Assembly: GCF_000941055.1 (NCBI RefSeq)
Contig: NZ_CP007202.1
Span: 2,166,001 to 2,230,000 of the forward strand
DNA: 64,000 nucleotides
From: Siansivirga zeaxanthinifaciens CC-SAMT-1
GTDB taxonomy: Bacteria > Bacteroidota > Bacteroidia > Flavobacteriales > Flavobacteriaceae
Direction: 5' to 3'
Positions within the stretch are counted from its first letter, which is position 1; each line of letters begins with the position of its first letter. Below are positions 53,559-63,208 of this stretch, in pieces. A model generated the notes under the pieces. That model ran no database searches. It saw only the letters and a list, made by a program, of their open reading frames with translations, and had not been told where the DNA came from. The translations under genes were made by a program, and so were the position numbers.

Positions 53559-55334
53559 TTATTTAGATGAAGAAATAACAACTTTTTTACTTAAAACCTG
53601 ATTATTCTTAGCGCTTATTTTAGCAACATAAACCCCTTCACTTAATGATTTGGTAGAATAATTATATTTTTGTTTTATGCTGTTTATTTGATTTCTTAAA
53701 ACCTCTTTTCCAGAAACATCAAACAATTGAAATAACGAAATATCTATGTTTTTTGGATTGCTAATGATTAATTCGTTTAGGTTATTATTTTGAAATACTA
53801 ACAAATACTCGACCATGTTGTTGTCTACACCTAAAGTTTGGTTGTTTTTAAATGTTATTTCAAAACGATCGTTATAAGTGCCTTTTGCAATATTAACCTC
53901 AAAATTTTCAGATTGTAAATCAACATAAGTATCGTTTGCTTTATCATGAAGATAAATAGGTGTATTCGTATCAAAATTTTGAACATCGGCAATTCTAAAC
54001 CTTAAAGGCATATTATTTTCAATTTTTACGCTTAAAGGTATTTTTAAATCTGCATCAAAAGGTAGTGCCTCTGCTAAATAAGGTTCATTATTGGGAAACC
54101 AGGTCGCATCAGACTTAAGTAGCTCATCTTTATTAATTTTGATTTCTAAACCATAATCAAAATTAAGCGTGGCGCTTGGGTGAAAAGTTTCTGTAATTTG
54201 TCTGGTATAGGTGTTGTTGAAGTCAACATTTAATCTAAAGCGCTTACAATAGTCAGGAACTCTCGAAAACGGATATTCATCGGTGCTTACTTTACTCTTT
54301 GTTTTTGTGTTTTTATAAAAACTACTATTATCAGAAGGAACACTTTCTTTTTTGTAAACACGGAAACTATTTTTTGCCTTTACGGTTCCATCGGCTATAC
54401 CTTCAACCATAAATCCTTGTCCAACAGGGATATATCTTTTAACTTCCTTGCTTAGTGAGGGCGGTGTAGTCGATGTTCCTACAATATTACCATTACCATC
54501 ATAAGTTCTAAAAGTGGCAGGGTTGAAGGTTTCTGTGGCGCCATCGGCACTAATAGTGTAGGTGGCATATCCACCATCGTACGCCGTTAAATTATGAGAA
54601 TTAACATTTGGGTTTTGATCCCAGAAATAAAGCGCACTCGTAATAACAGATTTATTTTCAGGGTCATGAATAAATTCTAATGCATCCATAGCAGATGGGT
54701 AAGGGTTTCCAACCAACGAAAATTGGCCTGCTAAAACATTAACACTAATGGTTCCTGTATTGGGTTTTCCTCTAAAATCGTAAAGTTGACTATCGCCAGA
54801 ACCTAAAGTGCCTTTCATTGTAAATCCTTCACCAGGATTTATGGTAGCAGAGTTTCCTACATAAATCCAATCGGCATAAGCAGTACCTGCTACATATTTC
54901 CAAATCCAATAGCTTTCAATTCTTAAGGGGGAAGAGATCCCATTATAACCTGGAAGACGTAACACCGATGCCGGATTTGAGTTTGTTAAATCTACAACAT
55001 CATTTAACTGGGTTACAGAAAAAGGGCTGTTTCCTGGTCCTGCAATTTTACCACCTACAGGTGAACACCAGTAATTATATTCGTAAGCGCCTACATTACC
55101 TGTTTGGTAAACACTTAATTCTCCAACTCCCGAATTTCCTGTGGTTCCGGTACCTTGAATAATTTGAGCTTCATCTCTAAGATAAATTTTACTATTAGCT
55201 TCATTTAAATTAATATCATCGTTAACAAAAACAATTTGATCTTTAACAAATACATAAGCATTGTTTCTTACCGATAATTGAGCAAATGAGATACCATTAA
55301 TTAACAGAACTAGTAGCGCTAAATTTTTGTTCAT
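53559..55334 (-). CDS. Secreted protein with T9SS type A sorting domain
   Basis: About 591 residues. The signal peptide (LALLVLLINGISFAQ) is followed by a beta-rich surface body with repeated WCSPVGG, LVGNPYPSAMDALEF and WDQNPN segments. The C-terminal 75 or so residues (VEYLLVFQNN, LFDVSGKEVLRNQIN, SEGVYVAKISAKNNQVLSKKVVI) form a T9SS type A sorting domain that sends the protein across the outer membrane. No catalytic motif is seen. The ATG at 55334 is preferred because a promoter box lies about 27 bases upstream and the signal peptide begins there. Confidence 0.9.
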   Translation of the reverse strand: MNKNLALLVLLINGISFAQLSVRNNAYVFVKDQIVFVNDDINLNEANSKIYLRDEAQIIQGTGTTGNSGVGELSVYQTGNVGAYEYNYWCSPVGGKIAGPGNSPFSVTQLNDVVDLTNSNPASVLRLPGYNGISSPLRIESYWIWKYVAGTAYADWIYVGNSATINPGEGFTMKGTLGSGDSQLYDFRGKPNTGTISVNVLAGQFSLVGNPYPSAMDALEFIHDPENKSVITSALYFWDQNPNVNSHNLTAYDGGYATYTISADGATETFNPATFRTYDGNGNIVGTSTTPPSLSKEVKRYIPVGQGFMVEGIADGTVKAKNSFRVYKKESVPSDNSSFYKNTKTKSKVSTDEYPFSRVPDYCKRFRLNVDFNNTYTRQITETFHPSATLNFDYGLEIKINKDELLKSDATWFPNNEPYLAEALPFDADLKIPLSVKIENNMPLRFRIADVQNFDTNTPIYLHDKANDTYVDLQSENFEVNIAKGTYNDRFEITFKNNQTLGVDNNMVEYLLVFQNNNLNELIISNPKNIDISLFQLFDVSGKEVLRNQINSIKQKYNYSTKSLSEGVYVAKISAKNNQVLSKKVVISSSK

Positions 55335-55360
55335 TCTAATTTGGGATAAAATTATTGTAA

Positions 55361-55389
55361 CAAAGATATTTAAATTTTTCAACATCAAA
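55361..55389 (-). promoter_or_regulatory. Candidate promoter of the T9SS gene
   Basis: On the minus strand a TTTG (55386-55389) is followed after 17 bases by TATCTTTG (55361-55368), a perfect TAnnTTTG. It lies about 27 bases before the chosen start at 55334. Confidence 0.5.
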
Positions 55390-55486
55390 TACTTATCAAT
55401 CTACTAAGATATTAAAATAAATTATAAATTTTATTCACAAGATTATAATTAATGTAATTTTATACTCTTAAAACGTCGTTTTTCTT

Positions 55487-55681
55487 ATGAAATATTTAAA
55501 TTACTTTTTAATTGTTATAGGTGCTTTTGTTGCGATGTATGCAAAATCTGGAGCCAATCAAAATCAATACATATTAATAATTGGTATTGTGTTTTTAATG
55601 TTAGGGGTTTATAGAATTTCGAGACGTATTCCTAGCAAACAAGATAATGATGATATTACTGAAGAAGATACATTAAATTAA
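55487..55681 (+). CDS. Small membrane protein upstream of the Smr gene
   Basis: A 64-residue protein with two hydrophobic stretches (about 3-20 and 28-45) and an acidic C-terminus (DNDDITEEDTLN). No family recognised. It lies 5 bases before the Smr-domain gene on the same strand, and the two are probably co-transcribed. Confidence 0.72.
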   Translation: MKYLNYFLIVIGAFVAMYAKSGANQNQYILIIGIVFLMLGVYRISRRIPSKQDNDDITEEDTLN

Positions 55682-55686
55682 TTGTT

Positions 55687-56253
55687 ATGAGTTTTAATAT
55701 TGGTGATGCTGTATTAGTTTTAGATGAAGATATGGCTGGTGTAGTAATAAAAATAAAAAATGATGTTATTACAATTGAAACAGAAGATGGTTTTTTGTTA
55801 GATTTTAATGCTCACGAACTGCTTAAGATAAAATCTAAAAAAGCTTTAAAATCGGAGTTGTCGTCTATTTCTAATATTAATGAAGTTATAAAAGAAAAAG
55901 AGAAAAACACCAAACCCAAATCACAGCCAAGGGTAAAAGCAAAAGAGCGTTTTGAACCCACAATGGAAGTCGATTTACACATAAATCAATTAGTGAAATC
56001 TCCCAAAGGAATGAGTAATCACGATATGTTGACTTTACAGCTAGATACAGCCAGACGCCAACTCGATTATGCCATTTCTAAACGTATTCAAAAAATAGTG
56101 TTTATTCATGGAGTAGGCGAAGGGGTTTTAAAAGTTGAATTAGAATATTTATTTGGTCGCTACAACAATGTTAAATTTTACGACGCCAATTACCAAAAAT
56201 ATGGTTTAGGAGCTACCGAAGTTTATATCTACCAAAATGTGCCGAGCCATTAA
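55687..56253 (+). CDS. Smr-domain protein
   Basis: A 188-residue protein with an N-terminal small barrel (about 1-50, GDAVLVLDEDMAGVVIKIKNDVITIETEDG), a Lys-rich linker, and a C-terminal Smr domain. The Smr domain has VDLHINQL near 98, LDTARRQLDYAI near 116, KIVFIHGVGEGVLK near 131 and a final GLGATEVYI. Smr domains are nucleic-acid binding or nicking modules found in MutS2 and alone. Here it lacks MutS domains, so it is a stand-alone protein. It overlaps the convergent lipoprotein gene by 4 bases. Confidence 0.9.
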   Translation: MSFNIGDAVLVLDEDMAGVVIKIKNDVITIETEDGFLLDFNAHELLKIKSKKALKSELSSISNINEVIKEKEKNTKPKSQPRVKAKERFEPTMEVDLHINQLVKSPKGMSNHDMLTLQLDTARRQLDYAISKRIQKIVFIHGVGEGVLKVELEYLFGRYNNVKFYDANYQKYGLGATEVYIYQNVPSH

Positions 56254-57185
56254 TTAAAATCAGGTGTTTTTGTAACCGATTTATAAGAATTTGGAATGGC
56301 ACTACTTTCTAAAACGCCAAAATTAAGGAAGTCTAAAGAAATTATTGTTAAATCAAATTGAGATACCGTTAACAATACTTGAAACTCCTGTGTGTAAGTA
56401 TTGGCTCTGTATTTAGTTGCTTTCGGTCCGTTAACATTAGCCGCCTCAGGGTTTAAGTAATCTGGTCCTATTTCGCTATTTGAAATATCATTCGTTGGAT
56501 TTTGGTCTTGTGATTCGTTTTCTTCATCACGTGTATCAATACCATCACCATCATCATCGGTGTCTAAATAATCTGGTATACCGTCTCCATTGGTATCTTG
56601 TGCATCATCTAAAACACCATCTCCGTTGGGGTCTGGTTTTTCATTAATTGTAAGTACATTATCGCCATCGTCATCCTGATCTAAGTAGTTAGGAATACCA
56701 TCGCCATCGGTATCATCATCCTCTAAATTACCATTACCATTAATATCTTCTAAATCTGCAGGTATACCATCTTTATCGTCTTGAATTAAAGTTGTAGTAA
56801 TTTTAACTACGCCACTGGTGCTAACAAGGTTTTCTTTTATTTTTATTTCAGAAGAAGGGATATCGCTGCAAAACAAACCAGAAGTTGGTAATGTTGTGTT
56901 GTTGTAAGTAATGTAATTAAAGGTATTTGTTGCACTTAAATTGTAGGTGCCTTCAAACATATTATCATCACCAACAGTTAAAATATCATCAATGGTAAGA
57001 TTTGTAATTTTAACAGACAACGATTCAGATGGGTCGTTTTTTGTTTTATAAAACACTAAATCTTCGGTACCACAAATTTTAAAGGTTTCATCAAAATCGA
57101 ATTCTACGGTTATAACATCGCCGTCATCACAAGATAAAGGAATTAAAAAACAAATCGAGAATAAAACAAAAAATAACTTACGCAT
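56250..57185 (-). CDS. Lipoprotein with TSP3-like calcium-binding repeats
   Basis: About 311 residues. The start FVLFSICFLIPLSC gives a lipobox cysteine near residue 19. After a beta-rich domain comes an Asp/Asn/Gly array (NGNLEDDDTDGDGIPNYLDQDDDGDNV, repeated three to four times in variant form), typical of thrombospondin type 3 calcium-binding repeats. A C-terminal domain of about 70 residues follows. It is likely a surface lipoprotein whose array binds calcium (inference). The start at 57185 is preferred to an upstream in-frame ATG at 57293 because it gives a proper lipoprotein signal. Confidence 0.82.
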   Translation of the reverse strand: MRKLFFVLFSICFLIPLSCDDGDVITVEFDFDETFKICGTEDLVFYKTKNDPSESLSVKITNLTIDDILTVGDDNMFEGTYNLSATNTFNYITYNNTTLPTSGLFCSDIPSSEIKIKENLVSTSGVVKITTTLIQDDKDGIPADLEDINGNGNLEDDDTDGDGIPNYLDQDDDGDNVLTINEKPDPNGDGVLDDAQDTNGDGIPDYLDTDDDGDGIDTRDEENESQDQNPTNDISNSEIGPDYLNPEAANVNGPKATKYRANTYTQEFQVLLTVSQFDLTIISLDFLNFGVLESSAIPNSYKSVTKTPDFN

Positions 57186-57204
57186 TGGGTTTGGGTTTAT
57201 AAGG

Positions 57205-57270
57205 CAAAAATAAACGAATTGTATTTTATAACGCATCATATTAATAATAATTTTATTCTGAGTATTTTTG
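57205..57270. promoter_or_regulatory. Divergent promoter boxes for the lipoprotein and cysteine desulfurase genes
   Basis: On the plus strand TATTTTTG (57263-57270) fits TAnnTTTG, 17 bases before the cysteine desulfurase start. On the minus strand TATTTTTG (57205-57212) fits the same consensus, about 20 bases before the lipoprotein start. No clear -33 element. Confidence 0.4.
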
Positions 57271-57287
57271 TGACTTAATTTCAATAA

Positions 57288-58442
57288 ATGCAAAGCGTAT
57301 ATTTCGATAATTCTGCAACAACCCCTTTACGAGAAGAGGTTGTAAATACCATGATGGATGTTTTAAAACAGCATTATGGAAATGCATCATCTTCACATAG
57401 TTTTGGAAGAACTTCTAAAGTTTTGCTTGAAAAATCAAGAAACGCTGTTGCGAAAAGTTTGAACGTTTCGGCGGGTGAAATTATATTTACTTCGGGTGGT
57501 ACAGAATCGAATAATTTAATTCTGAAAAGTGCCATACAAGACATCAAAATCAATCATATTATTAGTTCTAAAATAGAACATCATGCTGTTTTAACTACCG
57601 TTGAAGCTCTGCAAGCCCAATACGGCATTAAAGTAAGTTTTGTTAATTTAGATGCTCATGGCGATGTTGATTATAATCATTTAGAGTTTTTATTAAATGA
57701 AAATTCCGATTTAAAAACATTGGTTAGTTTGATGCATGTTAATAATGAAATTGGAAATATTTTAGATTTAAAAAAAGTGTCTAGTTTATGTGCTAACTAT
57801 CAGGCTTTGTTTCATACCGATGCCGTTCAATCTGTAGGACATTATAAAATAGATTTACAGGATGTAAAAATTGATTTTTTGTCGGCCTCGGCTCATAAAT
57901 TTCACGGACCCAAAGGGGTTGGTTTTGCTTTTATTAGAAAAAATTCGGGTTTAAAACCATTAATTTTAGGAGGAGAGCAGGAGCGAGGCTTAAGAGCTGG
58001 AACAGAAAGTTTACATAATATTGTTGCATTAGAAACCGCATTATCAAAAGCAGAAGCGACGTTAGAACAAGAGTCTACTTATATAAAAGACTTGAAAGCT
58101 TATTTTATTAACGAAATAAAAAAACAAATTCCCGATGCAACTTTCAACGGTCAATCAGGAAATTTAAATACAAGTGCTTACACCATATTAAATGTTTGCT
58201 TACCTCTAAAAATGCCAGGCGATATGCTTTTGTTTCAATTAGATTTAAAAGGTATTGCATGTTCTCGAGGGAGTGCCTGCCAAAGCGGTAGCAACAAGCC
58301 ATCTCATGTGTTAGCTGAAATTTTAAGTATAGAAGCGCTCCAAAAACCTTCAATAAGATTCTCTTTTAGTATTTTCAATACACATGCAGAGGCCGATTAT
58401 GTTGTAAACGTATTGAAAGAATTTGTGTTAAATAAAAAATAG
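57288..58442 (+). CDS. Cysteine desulfurase, NifS/IscS type
   Basis: A 384-residue PLP enzyme that takes sulfur from cysteine for iron-sulfur clusters and other sulfur-containing molecules. YFDNSATTPLREEV is the opening. SSGGTESNN-type PLP-contact, HTDAVQSVGHYKIDL near 180, the PLP-lysine segment SASAHKFHGPKGVG near 203 and the catalytic cysteine loop SRGSACQSG near 327 are all present. Length and motifs are normal. It starts 102 bases from the divergent lipoprotein gene. Confidence 0.95.
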   Translation: MQSVYFDNSATTPLREEVVNTMMDVLKQHYGNASSSHSFGRTSKVLLEKSRNAVAKSLNVSAGEIIFTSGGTESNNLILKSAIQDIKINHIISSKIEHHAVLTTVEALQAQYGIKVSFVNLDAHGDVDYNHLEFLLNENSDLKTLVSLMHVNNEIGNILDLKKVSSLCANYQALFHTDAVQSVGHYKIDLQDVKIDFLSASAHKFHGPKGVGFAFIRKNSGLKPLILGGEQERGLRAGTESLHNIVALETALSKAEATLEQESTYIKDLKAYFINEIKKQIPDATFNGQSGNLNTSAYTILNVCLPLKMPGDMLLFQLDLKGIACSRGSACQSGSNKPSHVLAEILSIEALQKPSIRFSFSIFNTHAEADYVVNVLKEFVLNKK

Positions 58443-58567
58443 ATATTTTTTTGATTTGAATCGATTTTATTGATGGCTGCTTCAGCTGCACTATAATAAC
58501 TTACTTTTACACAATTGCAATTATAACTCACAAAGCAAGATAAAATTTTCAGAATGTAATTTAAATA

Positions 58568-61027
58568 TTAGAACTTCATAGTTGTTCTAACATTAAATAC
58601 TCTTGGAGTTAAAAAGTTTGGAATGGCATATTGGCGTTTAGTATATACATCTCGAACCCATGTATTGGTTATCGAGTTTTGCACATCGAACATGTTGTAA
58701 ATTTCAAAACCAAAGGCTAATTCTTTAAACGGTTTTTTCCAACCCCTATCAAATTGTTTTTTACTGTCAACCAAAACAAATTGCAAGCCTAAATCGGCAC
58801 GCTTGTAATCTGGTAAACGATTTTGGTAGCTGTAAGAATCGGCATAGCTAGGTGAACCTCCGGGTAAACCCGTATTATAAACTAGGTTTAAATACATTTT
58901 CAAGTTTGGCACATTAGGCACATAATCCTGAAACAATGCTGCAAATTTTAAACGTTGGTCGGTCGGTCTAGCAATAAAACCTCTGTTATCTATATTTTCT
59001 TCTGTTTTTAAATAACCAAAACTAAACCACGATTCTGTTCCAGGAACAAATTCGCCATTTAAGCGTAAATCTAAACCGTAAGCATAGGCTTTAGCATTAT
59101 TATTAGCACGATATCTAATTCTTACATTTTCTAATGTGTAGGTGTTTACGTCGCTTAAATCCTTATAATAGGCTTCGGAAGTTAATTTAAAAGGTCTGTC
59201 CCACATTTTAAAACTATAATCATTTCCTAATACAAAATGAATAGATTTTTGCGCTTTTACATCGGATTGAACTTCACCTAAAGCATCACGCAATTCTCTG
59301 TAAAAAGGTGGTTGATAGTATAAACCTGCCGAAATTCTAAAAAGCATATCTTTTTCCCAGTAAGGTTTAATTGCAAACTGCGCTCGTGGACTAAATACAG
59401 TTTGAGATGTCGATTCTAAACCTTCGCCATTTACACTCCAGTTATGCACTCTCACACCAGCGTTATACCAAACATCGCTGGTTCCTAGTGTGGAGCGTTT
59501 ACTCCATTGCGCATAAGCTTGTAATCTATTTATTTGAGTATTATTGGTTTTTCTAACGTTTTGAAACGGTTCAATAGGTCCGCTATATGGCGAGTAAGGC
59601 TGTTCGTTTATAGGTAATGTTTTGGGAGGTCGAATGGAAAAACCAGCCGAATCTATCACTTCCCATTCAACCAAACGGTCGCGAATATCTTCATGGGTAT
59701 ATTTTACGGCCCATTCGATGCGATGGTCGTCAATTTTAAAATCACCTTTATGTTCAATATTACTTATTAAGGCATCTAAATCGTTACGTCCATGGTTTAA
59801 TTGACTACCAACACCTTCGCTAAATTCTACTTCACCTAAGTTTTCATCGCCAATATTAGCATTTACATCACCCAGTCGGTATTGTGCTAGAATATCAAAA
59901 TATTCCTCTTCGGTTGTATGATAAGTTGAAGCAATTAATTTTAAAGTGAGATCTTCGTTAGCAAAATAAGTACCTTTAAAAGCGCCAAAATAGGTTTGAT
60001 ATTGATCTTTTTCTTGACCTTCGTAAAAAACCAACAAAGCGATGGGGTCACTCAAGGTACCAAAGTTAGTTTGCCTTGTTTGTGGTTGGTAATTGTATTT
60101 GTTTATAGATGCATTTCCAAGAAAACTTAATTGAAATTTATTTGAAAATTTATAAGTTAAAAATGCTTGAGCATCAGCAAATACGGGTTGAAAGTTGATT
60201 TCTGTTTCTTTGGCTTTTACCAACAAACTATTGTTTCTGTAACGCAATCCAACTATCGAAGTAAATTTCGAATCTTTGCTAATGTTTTCTGCTGAAATAC
60301 TGGCGCCTAATAAACTTAGGTTTGAATTTATTTCAAATTGATACGGTGTTTTATATGTGATGTCTAAAACAGACGATAATTTATCCCCATATTTAGCTTG
60401 AAATCCTCCGGCCGAAAAATCGACGTTTTGAACCAAGTCCGTATTAACAAAACTTAAACCTTCTTGTTGACCAGAGCGCACTAAAAAAGGTCTGTAAACT
60501 TCAATTTCATTTACGTAAACTAAATTTTCGTCGTAATTACCACCTCTAACAGAATATTGGGTACTCAATTCGTTATTATTGCTTACTCCTGGTAATGTTA
60601 AAAGTAAATTCTCTACACCAGCATTTGCACCGGGTATTTTTCTTATGGTTTCAGGTTTTAATGTTATGATGCCTTCAACTTCTTTTTGGCGCGTATTAGT
60701 AACCACAATGGCAGCGATTTGTTCTACGGTTGTACTCATTACCGGGTTGAATTCTATACTTTCGGCATTTTCCAAACGAAATGTGCTCTCAATTTTTTTA
60801 TGAGATAAGTGCGTAAAAACCACTTTTACATCTTGGTTTGCTGGAATACTTAAAATATAAAATCCGTTTGAATTGGATGCTGTTCCATTGTTATCTGTTT
60901 TTATATTTACGTTGGCAATAGGCTTTTTAAATTCATCTAAAATAACGCCTTTAATTGTTGCTGTTTGGGCAAAACCAGAAAAAATAATGATAAAAAATAC
61001 TGCTGAAATTATAAATTTTGTTTTCAA
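58568..61027 (-). CDS. TonB-dependent receptor with CarboxypepD_reg domain
   Basis: An 819-residue outer-membrane receptor. A signal peptide (about 1-20) leads to a carboxypeptidase-regulatory-like domain (about 22-100, IKGVILDEFKKPIANVNIKTD), then a plug domain (GVENLLLTLPGVSNNNELSTQYSVRGG near 140, EVYRPF near 180) and a 22-stranded barrel. It ends in a strand with a terminal phenylalanine (NVRTTMKF). The ligand is unknown. It lies 12 bases downstream of the M23 peptidase gene, same strand, so the two form an operon. Confidence 0.95.
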   Translation of the reverse strand: MKTKFIISAVFFIIIFSGFAQTATIKGVILDEFKKPIANVNIKTDNNGTASNSNGFYILSIPANQDVKVVFTHLSHKKIESTFRLENAESIEFNPVMSTTVEQIAAIVVTNTRQKEVEGIITLKPETIRKIPGANAGVENLLLTLPGVSNNNELSTQYSVRGGNYDENLVYVNEIEVYRPFLVRSGQQEGLSFVNTDLVQNVDFSAGGFQAKYGDKLSSVLDITYKTPYQFEINSNLSLLGASISAENISKDSKFTSIVGLRYRNNSLLVKAKETEINFQPVFADAQAFLTYKFSNKFQLSFLGNASINKYNYQPQTRQTNFGTLSDPIALLVFYEGQEKDQYQTYFGAFKGTYFANEDLTLKLIASTYHTTEEEYFDILAQYRLGDVNANIGDENLGEVEFSEGVGSQLNHGRNDLDALISNIEHKGDFKIDDHRIEWAVKYTHEDIRDRLVEWEVIDSAGFSIRPPKTLPINEQPYSPYSGPIEPFQNVRKTNNTQINRLQAYAQWSKRSTLGTSDVWYNAGVRVHNWSVNGEGLESTSQTVFSPRAQFAIKPYWEKDMLFRISAGLYYQPPFYRELRDALGEVQSDVKAQKSIHFVLGNDYSFKMWDRPFKLTSEAYYKDLSDVNTYTLENVRIRYRANNNAKAYAYGLDLRLNGEFVPGTESWFSFGYLKTEENIDNRGFIARPTDQRLKFAALFQDYVPNVPNLKMYLNLVYNTGLPGGSPSYADSYSYQNRLPDYKRADLGLQFVLVDSKKQFDRGWKKPFKELAFGFEIYNMFDVQNSITNTWVRDVYTKRQYAIPNFLTPRVFNVRTTMKF

Positions 61028-61039
61028 TAGGTAATGAAT

Positions 61040-62725
61040 TTATTTTCGATAAAACACAGATTCAAAAGTAGAACTATTTCCAACATTATCTGTAACAATT
61101 AGTTTTAAAATGTTTTTTGTATCTGTAATGTTGTGATCGTTAAAATCGTAAGTTAGTGTTTTTGTTTTGTAATCGTACTCCATTAAAATCCATTGTCCGT
61201 TAATGGTGGCCCTGTAACTCGATATGCCCGACAAATCATCTGCAATTTTAACCGTTAGGTAGCGGTAATTGCTAATCCATTGGCCATCGTTAAAATTAGG
61301 CGCATAAATAGTAGGGCTTTTGGTGTCTGTGGCTAAAGTATAAGTTCCTAAAACTTTGGTACTAGTACTCAAATTATGATCCTTTTTTGTTGTTGTACAG
61401 TACACAGGATAATTTTTGCGACCAATCAATTTTGCAATAAATAATTTATCTCTGTCTTCTCCTTTATATGGATTGATATCAAAATTAATTTCAAAAGGTT
61501 TCTTTGTTGGAATAACATCTTCATGAAGTTTTAAAGTATCGTTAGAGACTTCAAAATCGATGTAAAAATCTTCATAAAAAGTATCAGGAGCAAAGTTTAC
61601 AGTTACGTTTTCAGCTTTTAAGGTTGTTTTTTGATTAGCACTTATAAGGTAAGGCGTTGTTTTTTTAGGGTCAGTTTTAACCGAGGCGCTTTTGGTTCCT
61701 TTAATGTTTATTAAAACCGTGGTTACATTTTTTTTAAAATCTGATACATGAATTTTATAAACAGAAGATGTGCTATCAGCAATATTTAAAAACCCATCGT
61801 TAACAGGATTTTTATATAAACTCAAAGGATTATTAACTCTAAATAATTTTTGAATGCGTCTTTTTGTATTGTTAAAATGGTTGTAATCTATAAGCTGATT
61901 AATGAAAAGGGTTTCGTCAAATGAAAATTCTTTGAAATCGATTTCAAAATTTTTCGTTCCATTAATTGAGGTTTCAATATTATGAACTCCATTAGAATTT
62001 GATGCCATATCCAGTCGATCATTAGTTTCAATACCAAAGCCAATTTTACCAAAAGCCTCAATGTTTTCGGTAGTGTAATCACCATTACTTAAAGGTATGA
62101 GCCTTAGCGCTTGTTTTTTGTTGGAGTTATTAACACCCGCATTTTCCCCTAACGGATATACGTAAATCGATCTCACATAGGGCTTGGTGGTATCTTTTAT
62201 ATCAATTCCAAAAAGCATCGGATTTAATGGGTGTTCTTCTTTATTTCGAATTTCAAAATGTAAGTGCGGACCACCAGAGCCGCCTGTATTTCCACTGTAA
62301 GCAACATGTTGTCCTTTGGTAACAGGTAGGGTTTCGGCCGTTGGGAATAATTCAATTTCAAAAGACTCTGCTTTGTATTGCTGGGCTTTTATATAGGCTT
62401 CAATTTCTGGTGAAAACGATTGTAAATGACCGTAAACAGAGGTATAACCATTAGGATGTGTAATGTAAAGGGCTTTTCCGTAGCCAAAATGTGCTATTTT
62501 AATTCGGCTTATAAAACCATCTGCAACCGATAATACTTTCAAACCTTGGCGTCCTTGTGTTTTAATATCTAATCCCGAATGAAAGTGATTAGATCGTAAC
62601 TCGGCAAAGGTGCCCGATAGTATTAAAGGTATTTCTAATGGGCTAGTAAAATAATCTTGGGGATAATTATTTTGACCGTTTATTAAGCTCGTAAAAATTA
62701 AAACAAAAATTAAGGATAATCGCAT
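61040..62725 (-). CDS. M23 family peptidase (LytM-type)
   Basis: A 561-residue exported protein. After a signal peptide (about 1-17) comes the M23 domain: HFHSGLDI near 48 and GSGGPHLHFEI near 148 supply the metal ligands, and YGHLQSF lies between them. The zinc site is complete, so endopeptidase activity on peptidoglycan is expected. The remaining 370 or so residues form two or three beta-sandwich-like domains (repeat of ATINGQWILMEYDY type near 525). It precedes the TonB receptor gene in the same operon and is divergent from zapA. Confidence 0.9.
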   Translation of the reverse strand: MRLSLIFVLIFTSLINGQNNYPQDYFTSPLEIPLILSGTFAELRSNHFHSGLDIKTQGRQGLKVLSVADGFISRIKIAHFGYGKALYITHPNGYTSVYGHLQSFSPEIEAYIKAQQYKAESFEIELFPTAETLPVTKGQHVAYSGNTGGSGGPHLHFEIRNKEEHPLNPMLFGIDIKDTTKPYVRSIYVYPLGENAGVNNSNKKQALRLIPLSNGDYTTENIEAFGKIGFGIETNDRLDMASNSNGVHNIETSINGTKNFEIDFKEFSFDETLFINQLIDYNHFNNTKRRIQKLFRVNNPLSLYKNPVNDGFLNIADSTSSVYKIHVSDFKKNVTTVLINIKGTKSASVKTDPKKTTPYLISANQKTTLKAENVTVNFAPDTFYEDFYIDFEVSNDTLKLHEDVIPTKKPFEINFDINPYKGEDRDKLFIAKLIGRKNYPVYCTTTKKDHNLSTSTKVLGTYTLATDTKSPTIYAPNFNDGQWISNYRYLTVKIADDLSGISSYRATINGQWILMEYDYKTKTLTYDFNDHNITDTKNILKLIVTDNVGNSSTFESVFYRK

Positions 62726-62846
62726 ATAAAAAAGAAGTTCACGCTAAAATATTAATAAGAACTGAAACAGCAAAAAATAAAACAGAAATGACGCATCATA
62801 CTGATTTTTAGTAATAACGATAAATTTGAAATTTTATTAAAAAACA

Positions 62847-62878
62847 ATTGTAATTTATGGCAATGTATGTTAACTTTG
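62847..62878 (+). promoter_or_regulatory. Candidate promoter of the zapA operon
   Basis: ATTG at 62847-62850 and TAACTTTG at 62871-62878 (20 bases apart) fit TTTG-N20-TAnnTTTG. The first gene starts at 62903. Confidence 0.55.
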
Positions 62879-62902
62879 TGAGATAAGTATTGAAATTTGT
62901 AA

Positions 62903-63193
62903 ATGAGTAATATTGAAGATATTGTAAATTCATTAGAAAGCAAAATTGGTAAAGTATTACGCAAATTAGAGCTTTTGAAACTTGCTAACCAGAAATTAGG
63001 TGAAGAATTAGAAATTTCTAAGCAAGAAAATCTCAACCAAAAAAAGATGATAATTGATTGGCAAGAGAAATATGAAGCACTAAAAATGGCAAATTCAATT
63101 CTTGGCAGTGACGAAGATAAAAAAGAAACTAAGCTTAAAATAAACGCATTAATCCGGGAAATAGACCATTGTATTGCTCAACTCTCCGAATAA
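62903..63193 (+). CDS. Small coiled-coil protein upstream of zapA
   Basis: A 96-residue cytoplasmic protein. It is nearly all alpha-helical with heptad-like leucine spacing (LESKIGKVLRKLELLKLANQKLGEELEISK), so a coiled coil is likely. I recall that a short coiled-coil protein commonly precedes zapA in Bacteroidota, and it may act with ZapA at the division ring (inference). The zapA start is 15 bases downstream (6 bases to an alternative start), so the genes are co-transcribed. Confidence 0.8.
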   Translation: MSNIEDIVNSLESKIGKVLRKLELLKLANQKLGEELEISKQENLNQKKMIIDWQEKYEALKMANSILGSDEDKKETKLKINALIREIDHCIAQLSE

Positions 63194-63208
63194 TGATAAA
63201 TGGTATCA

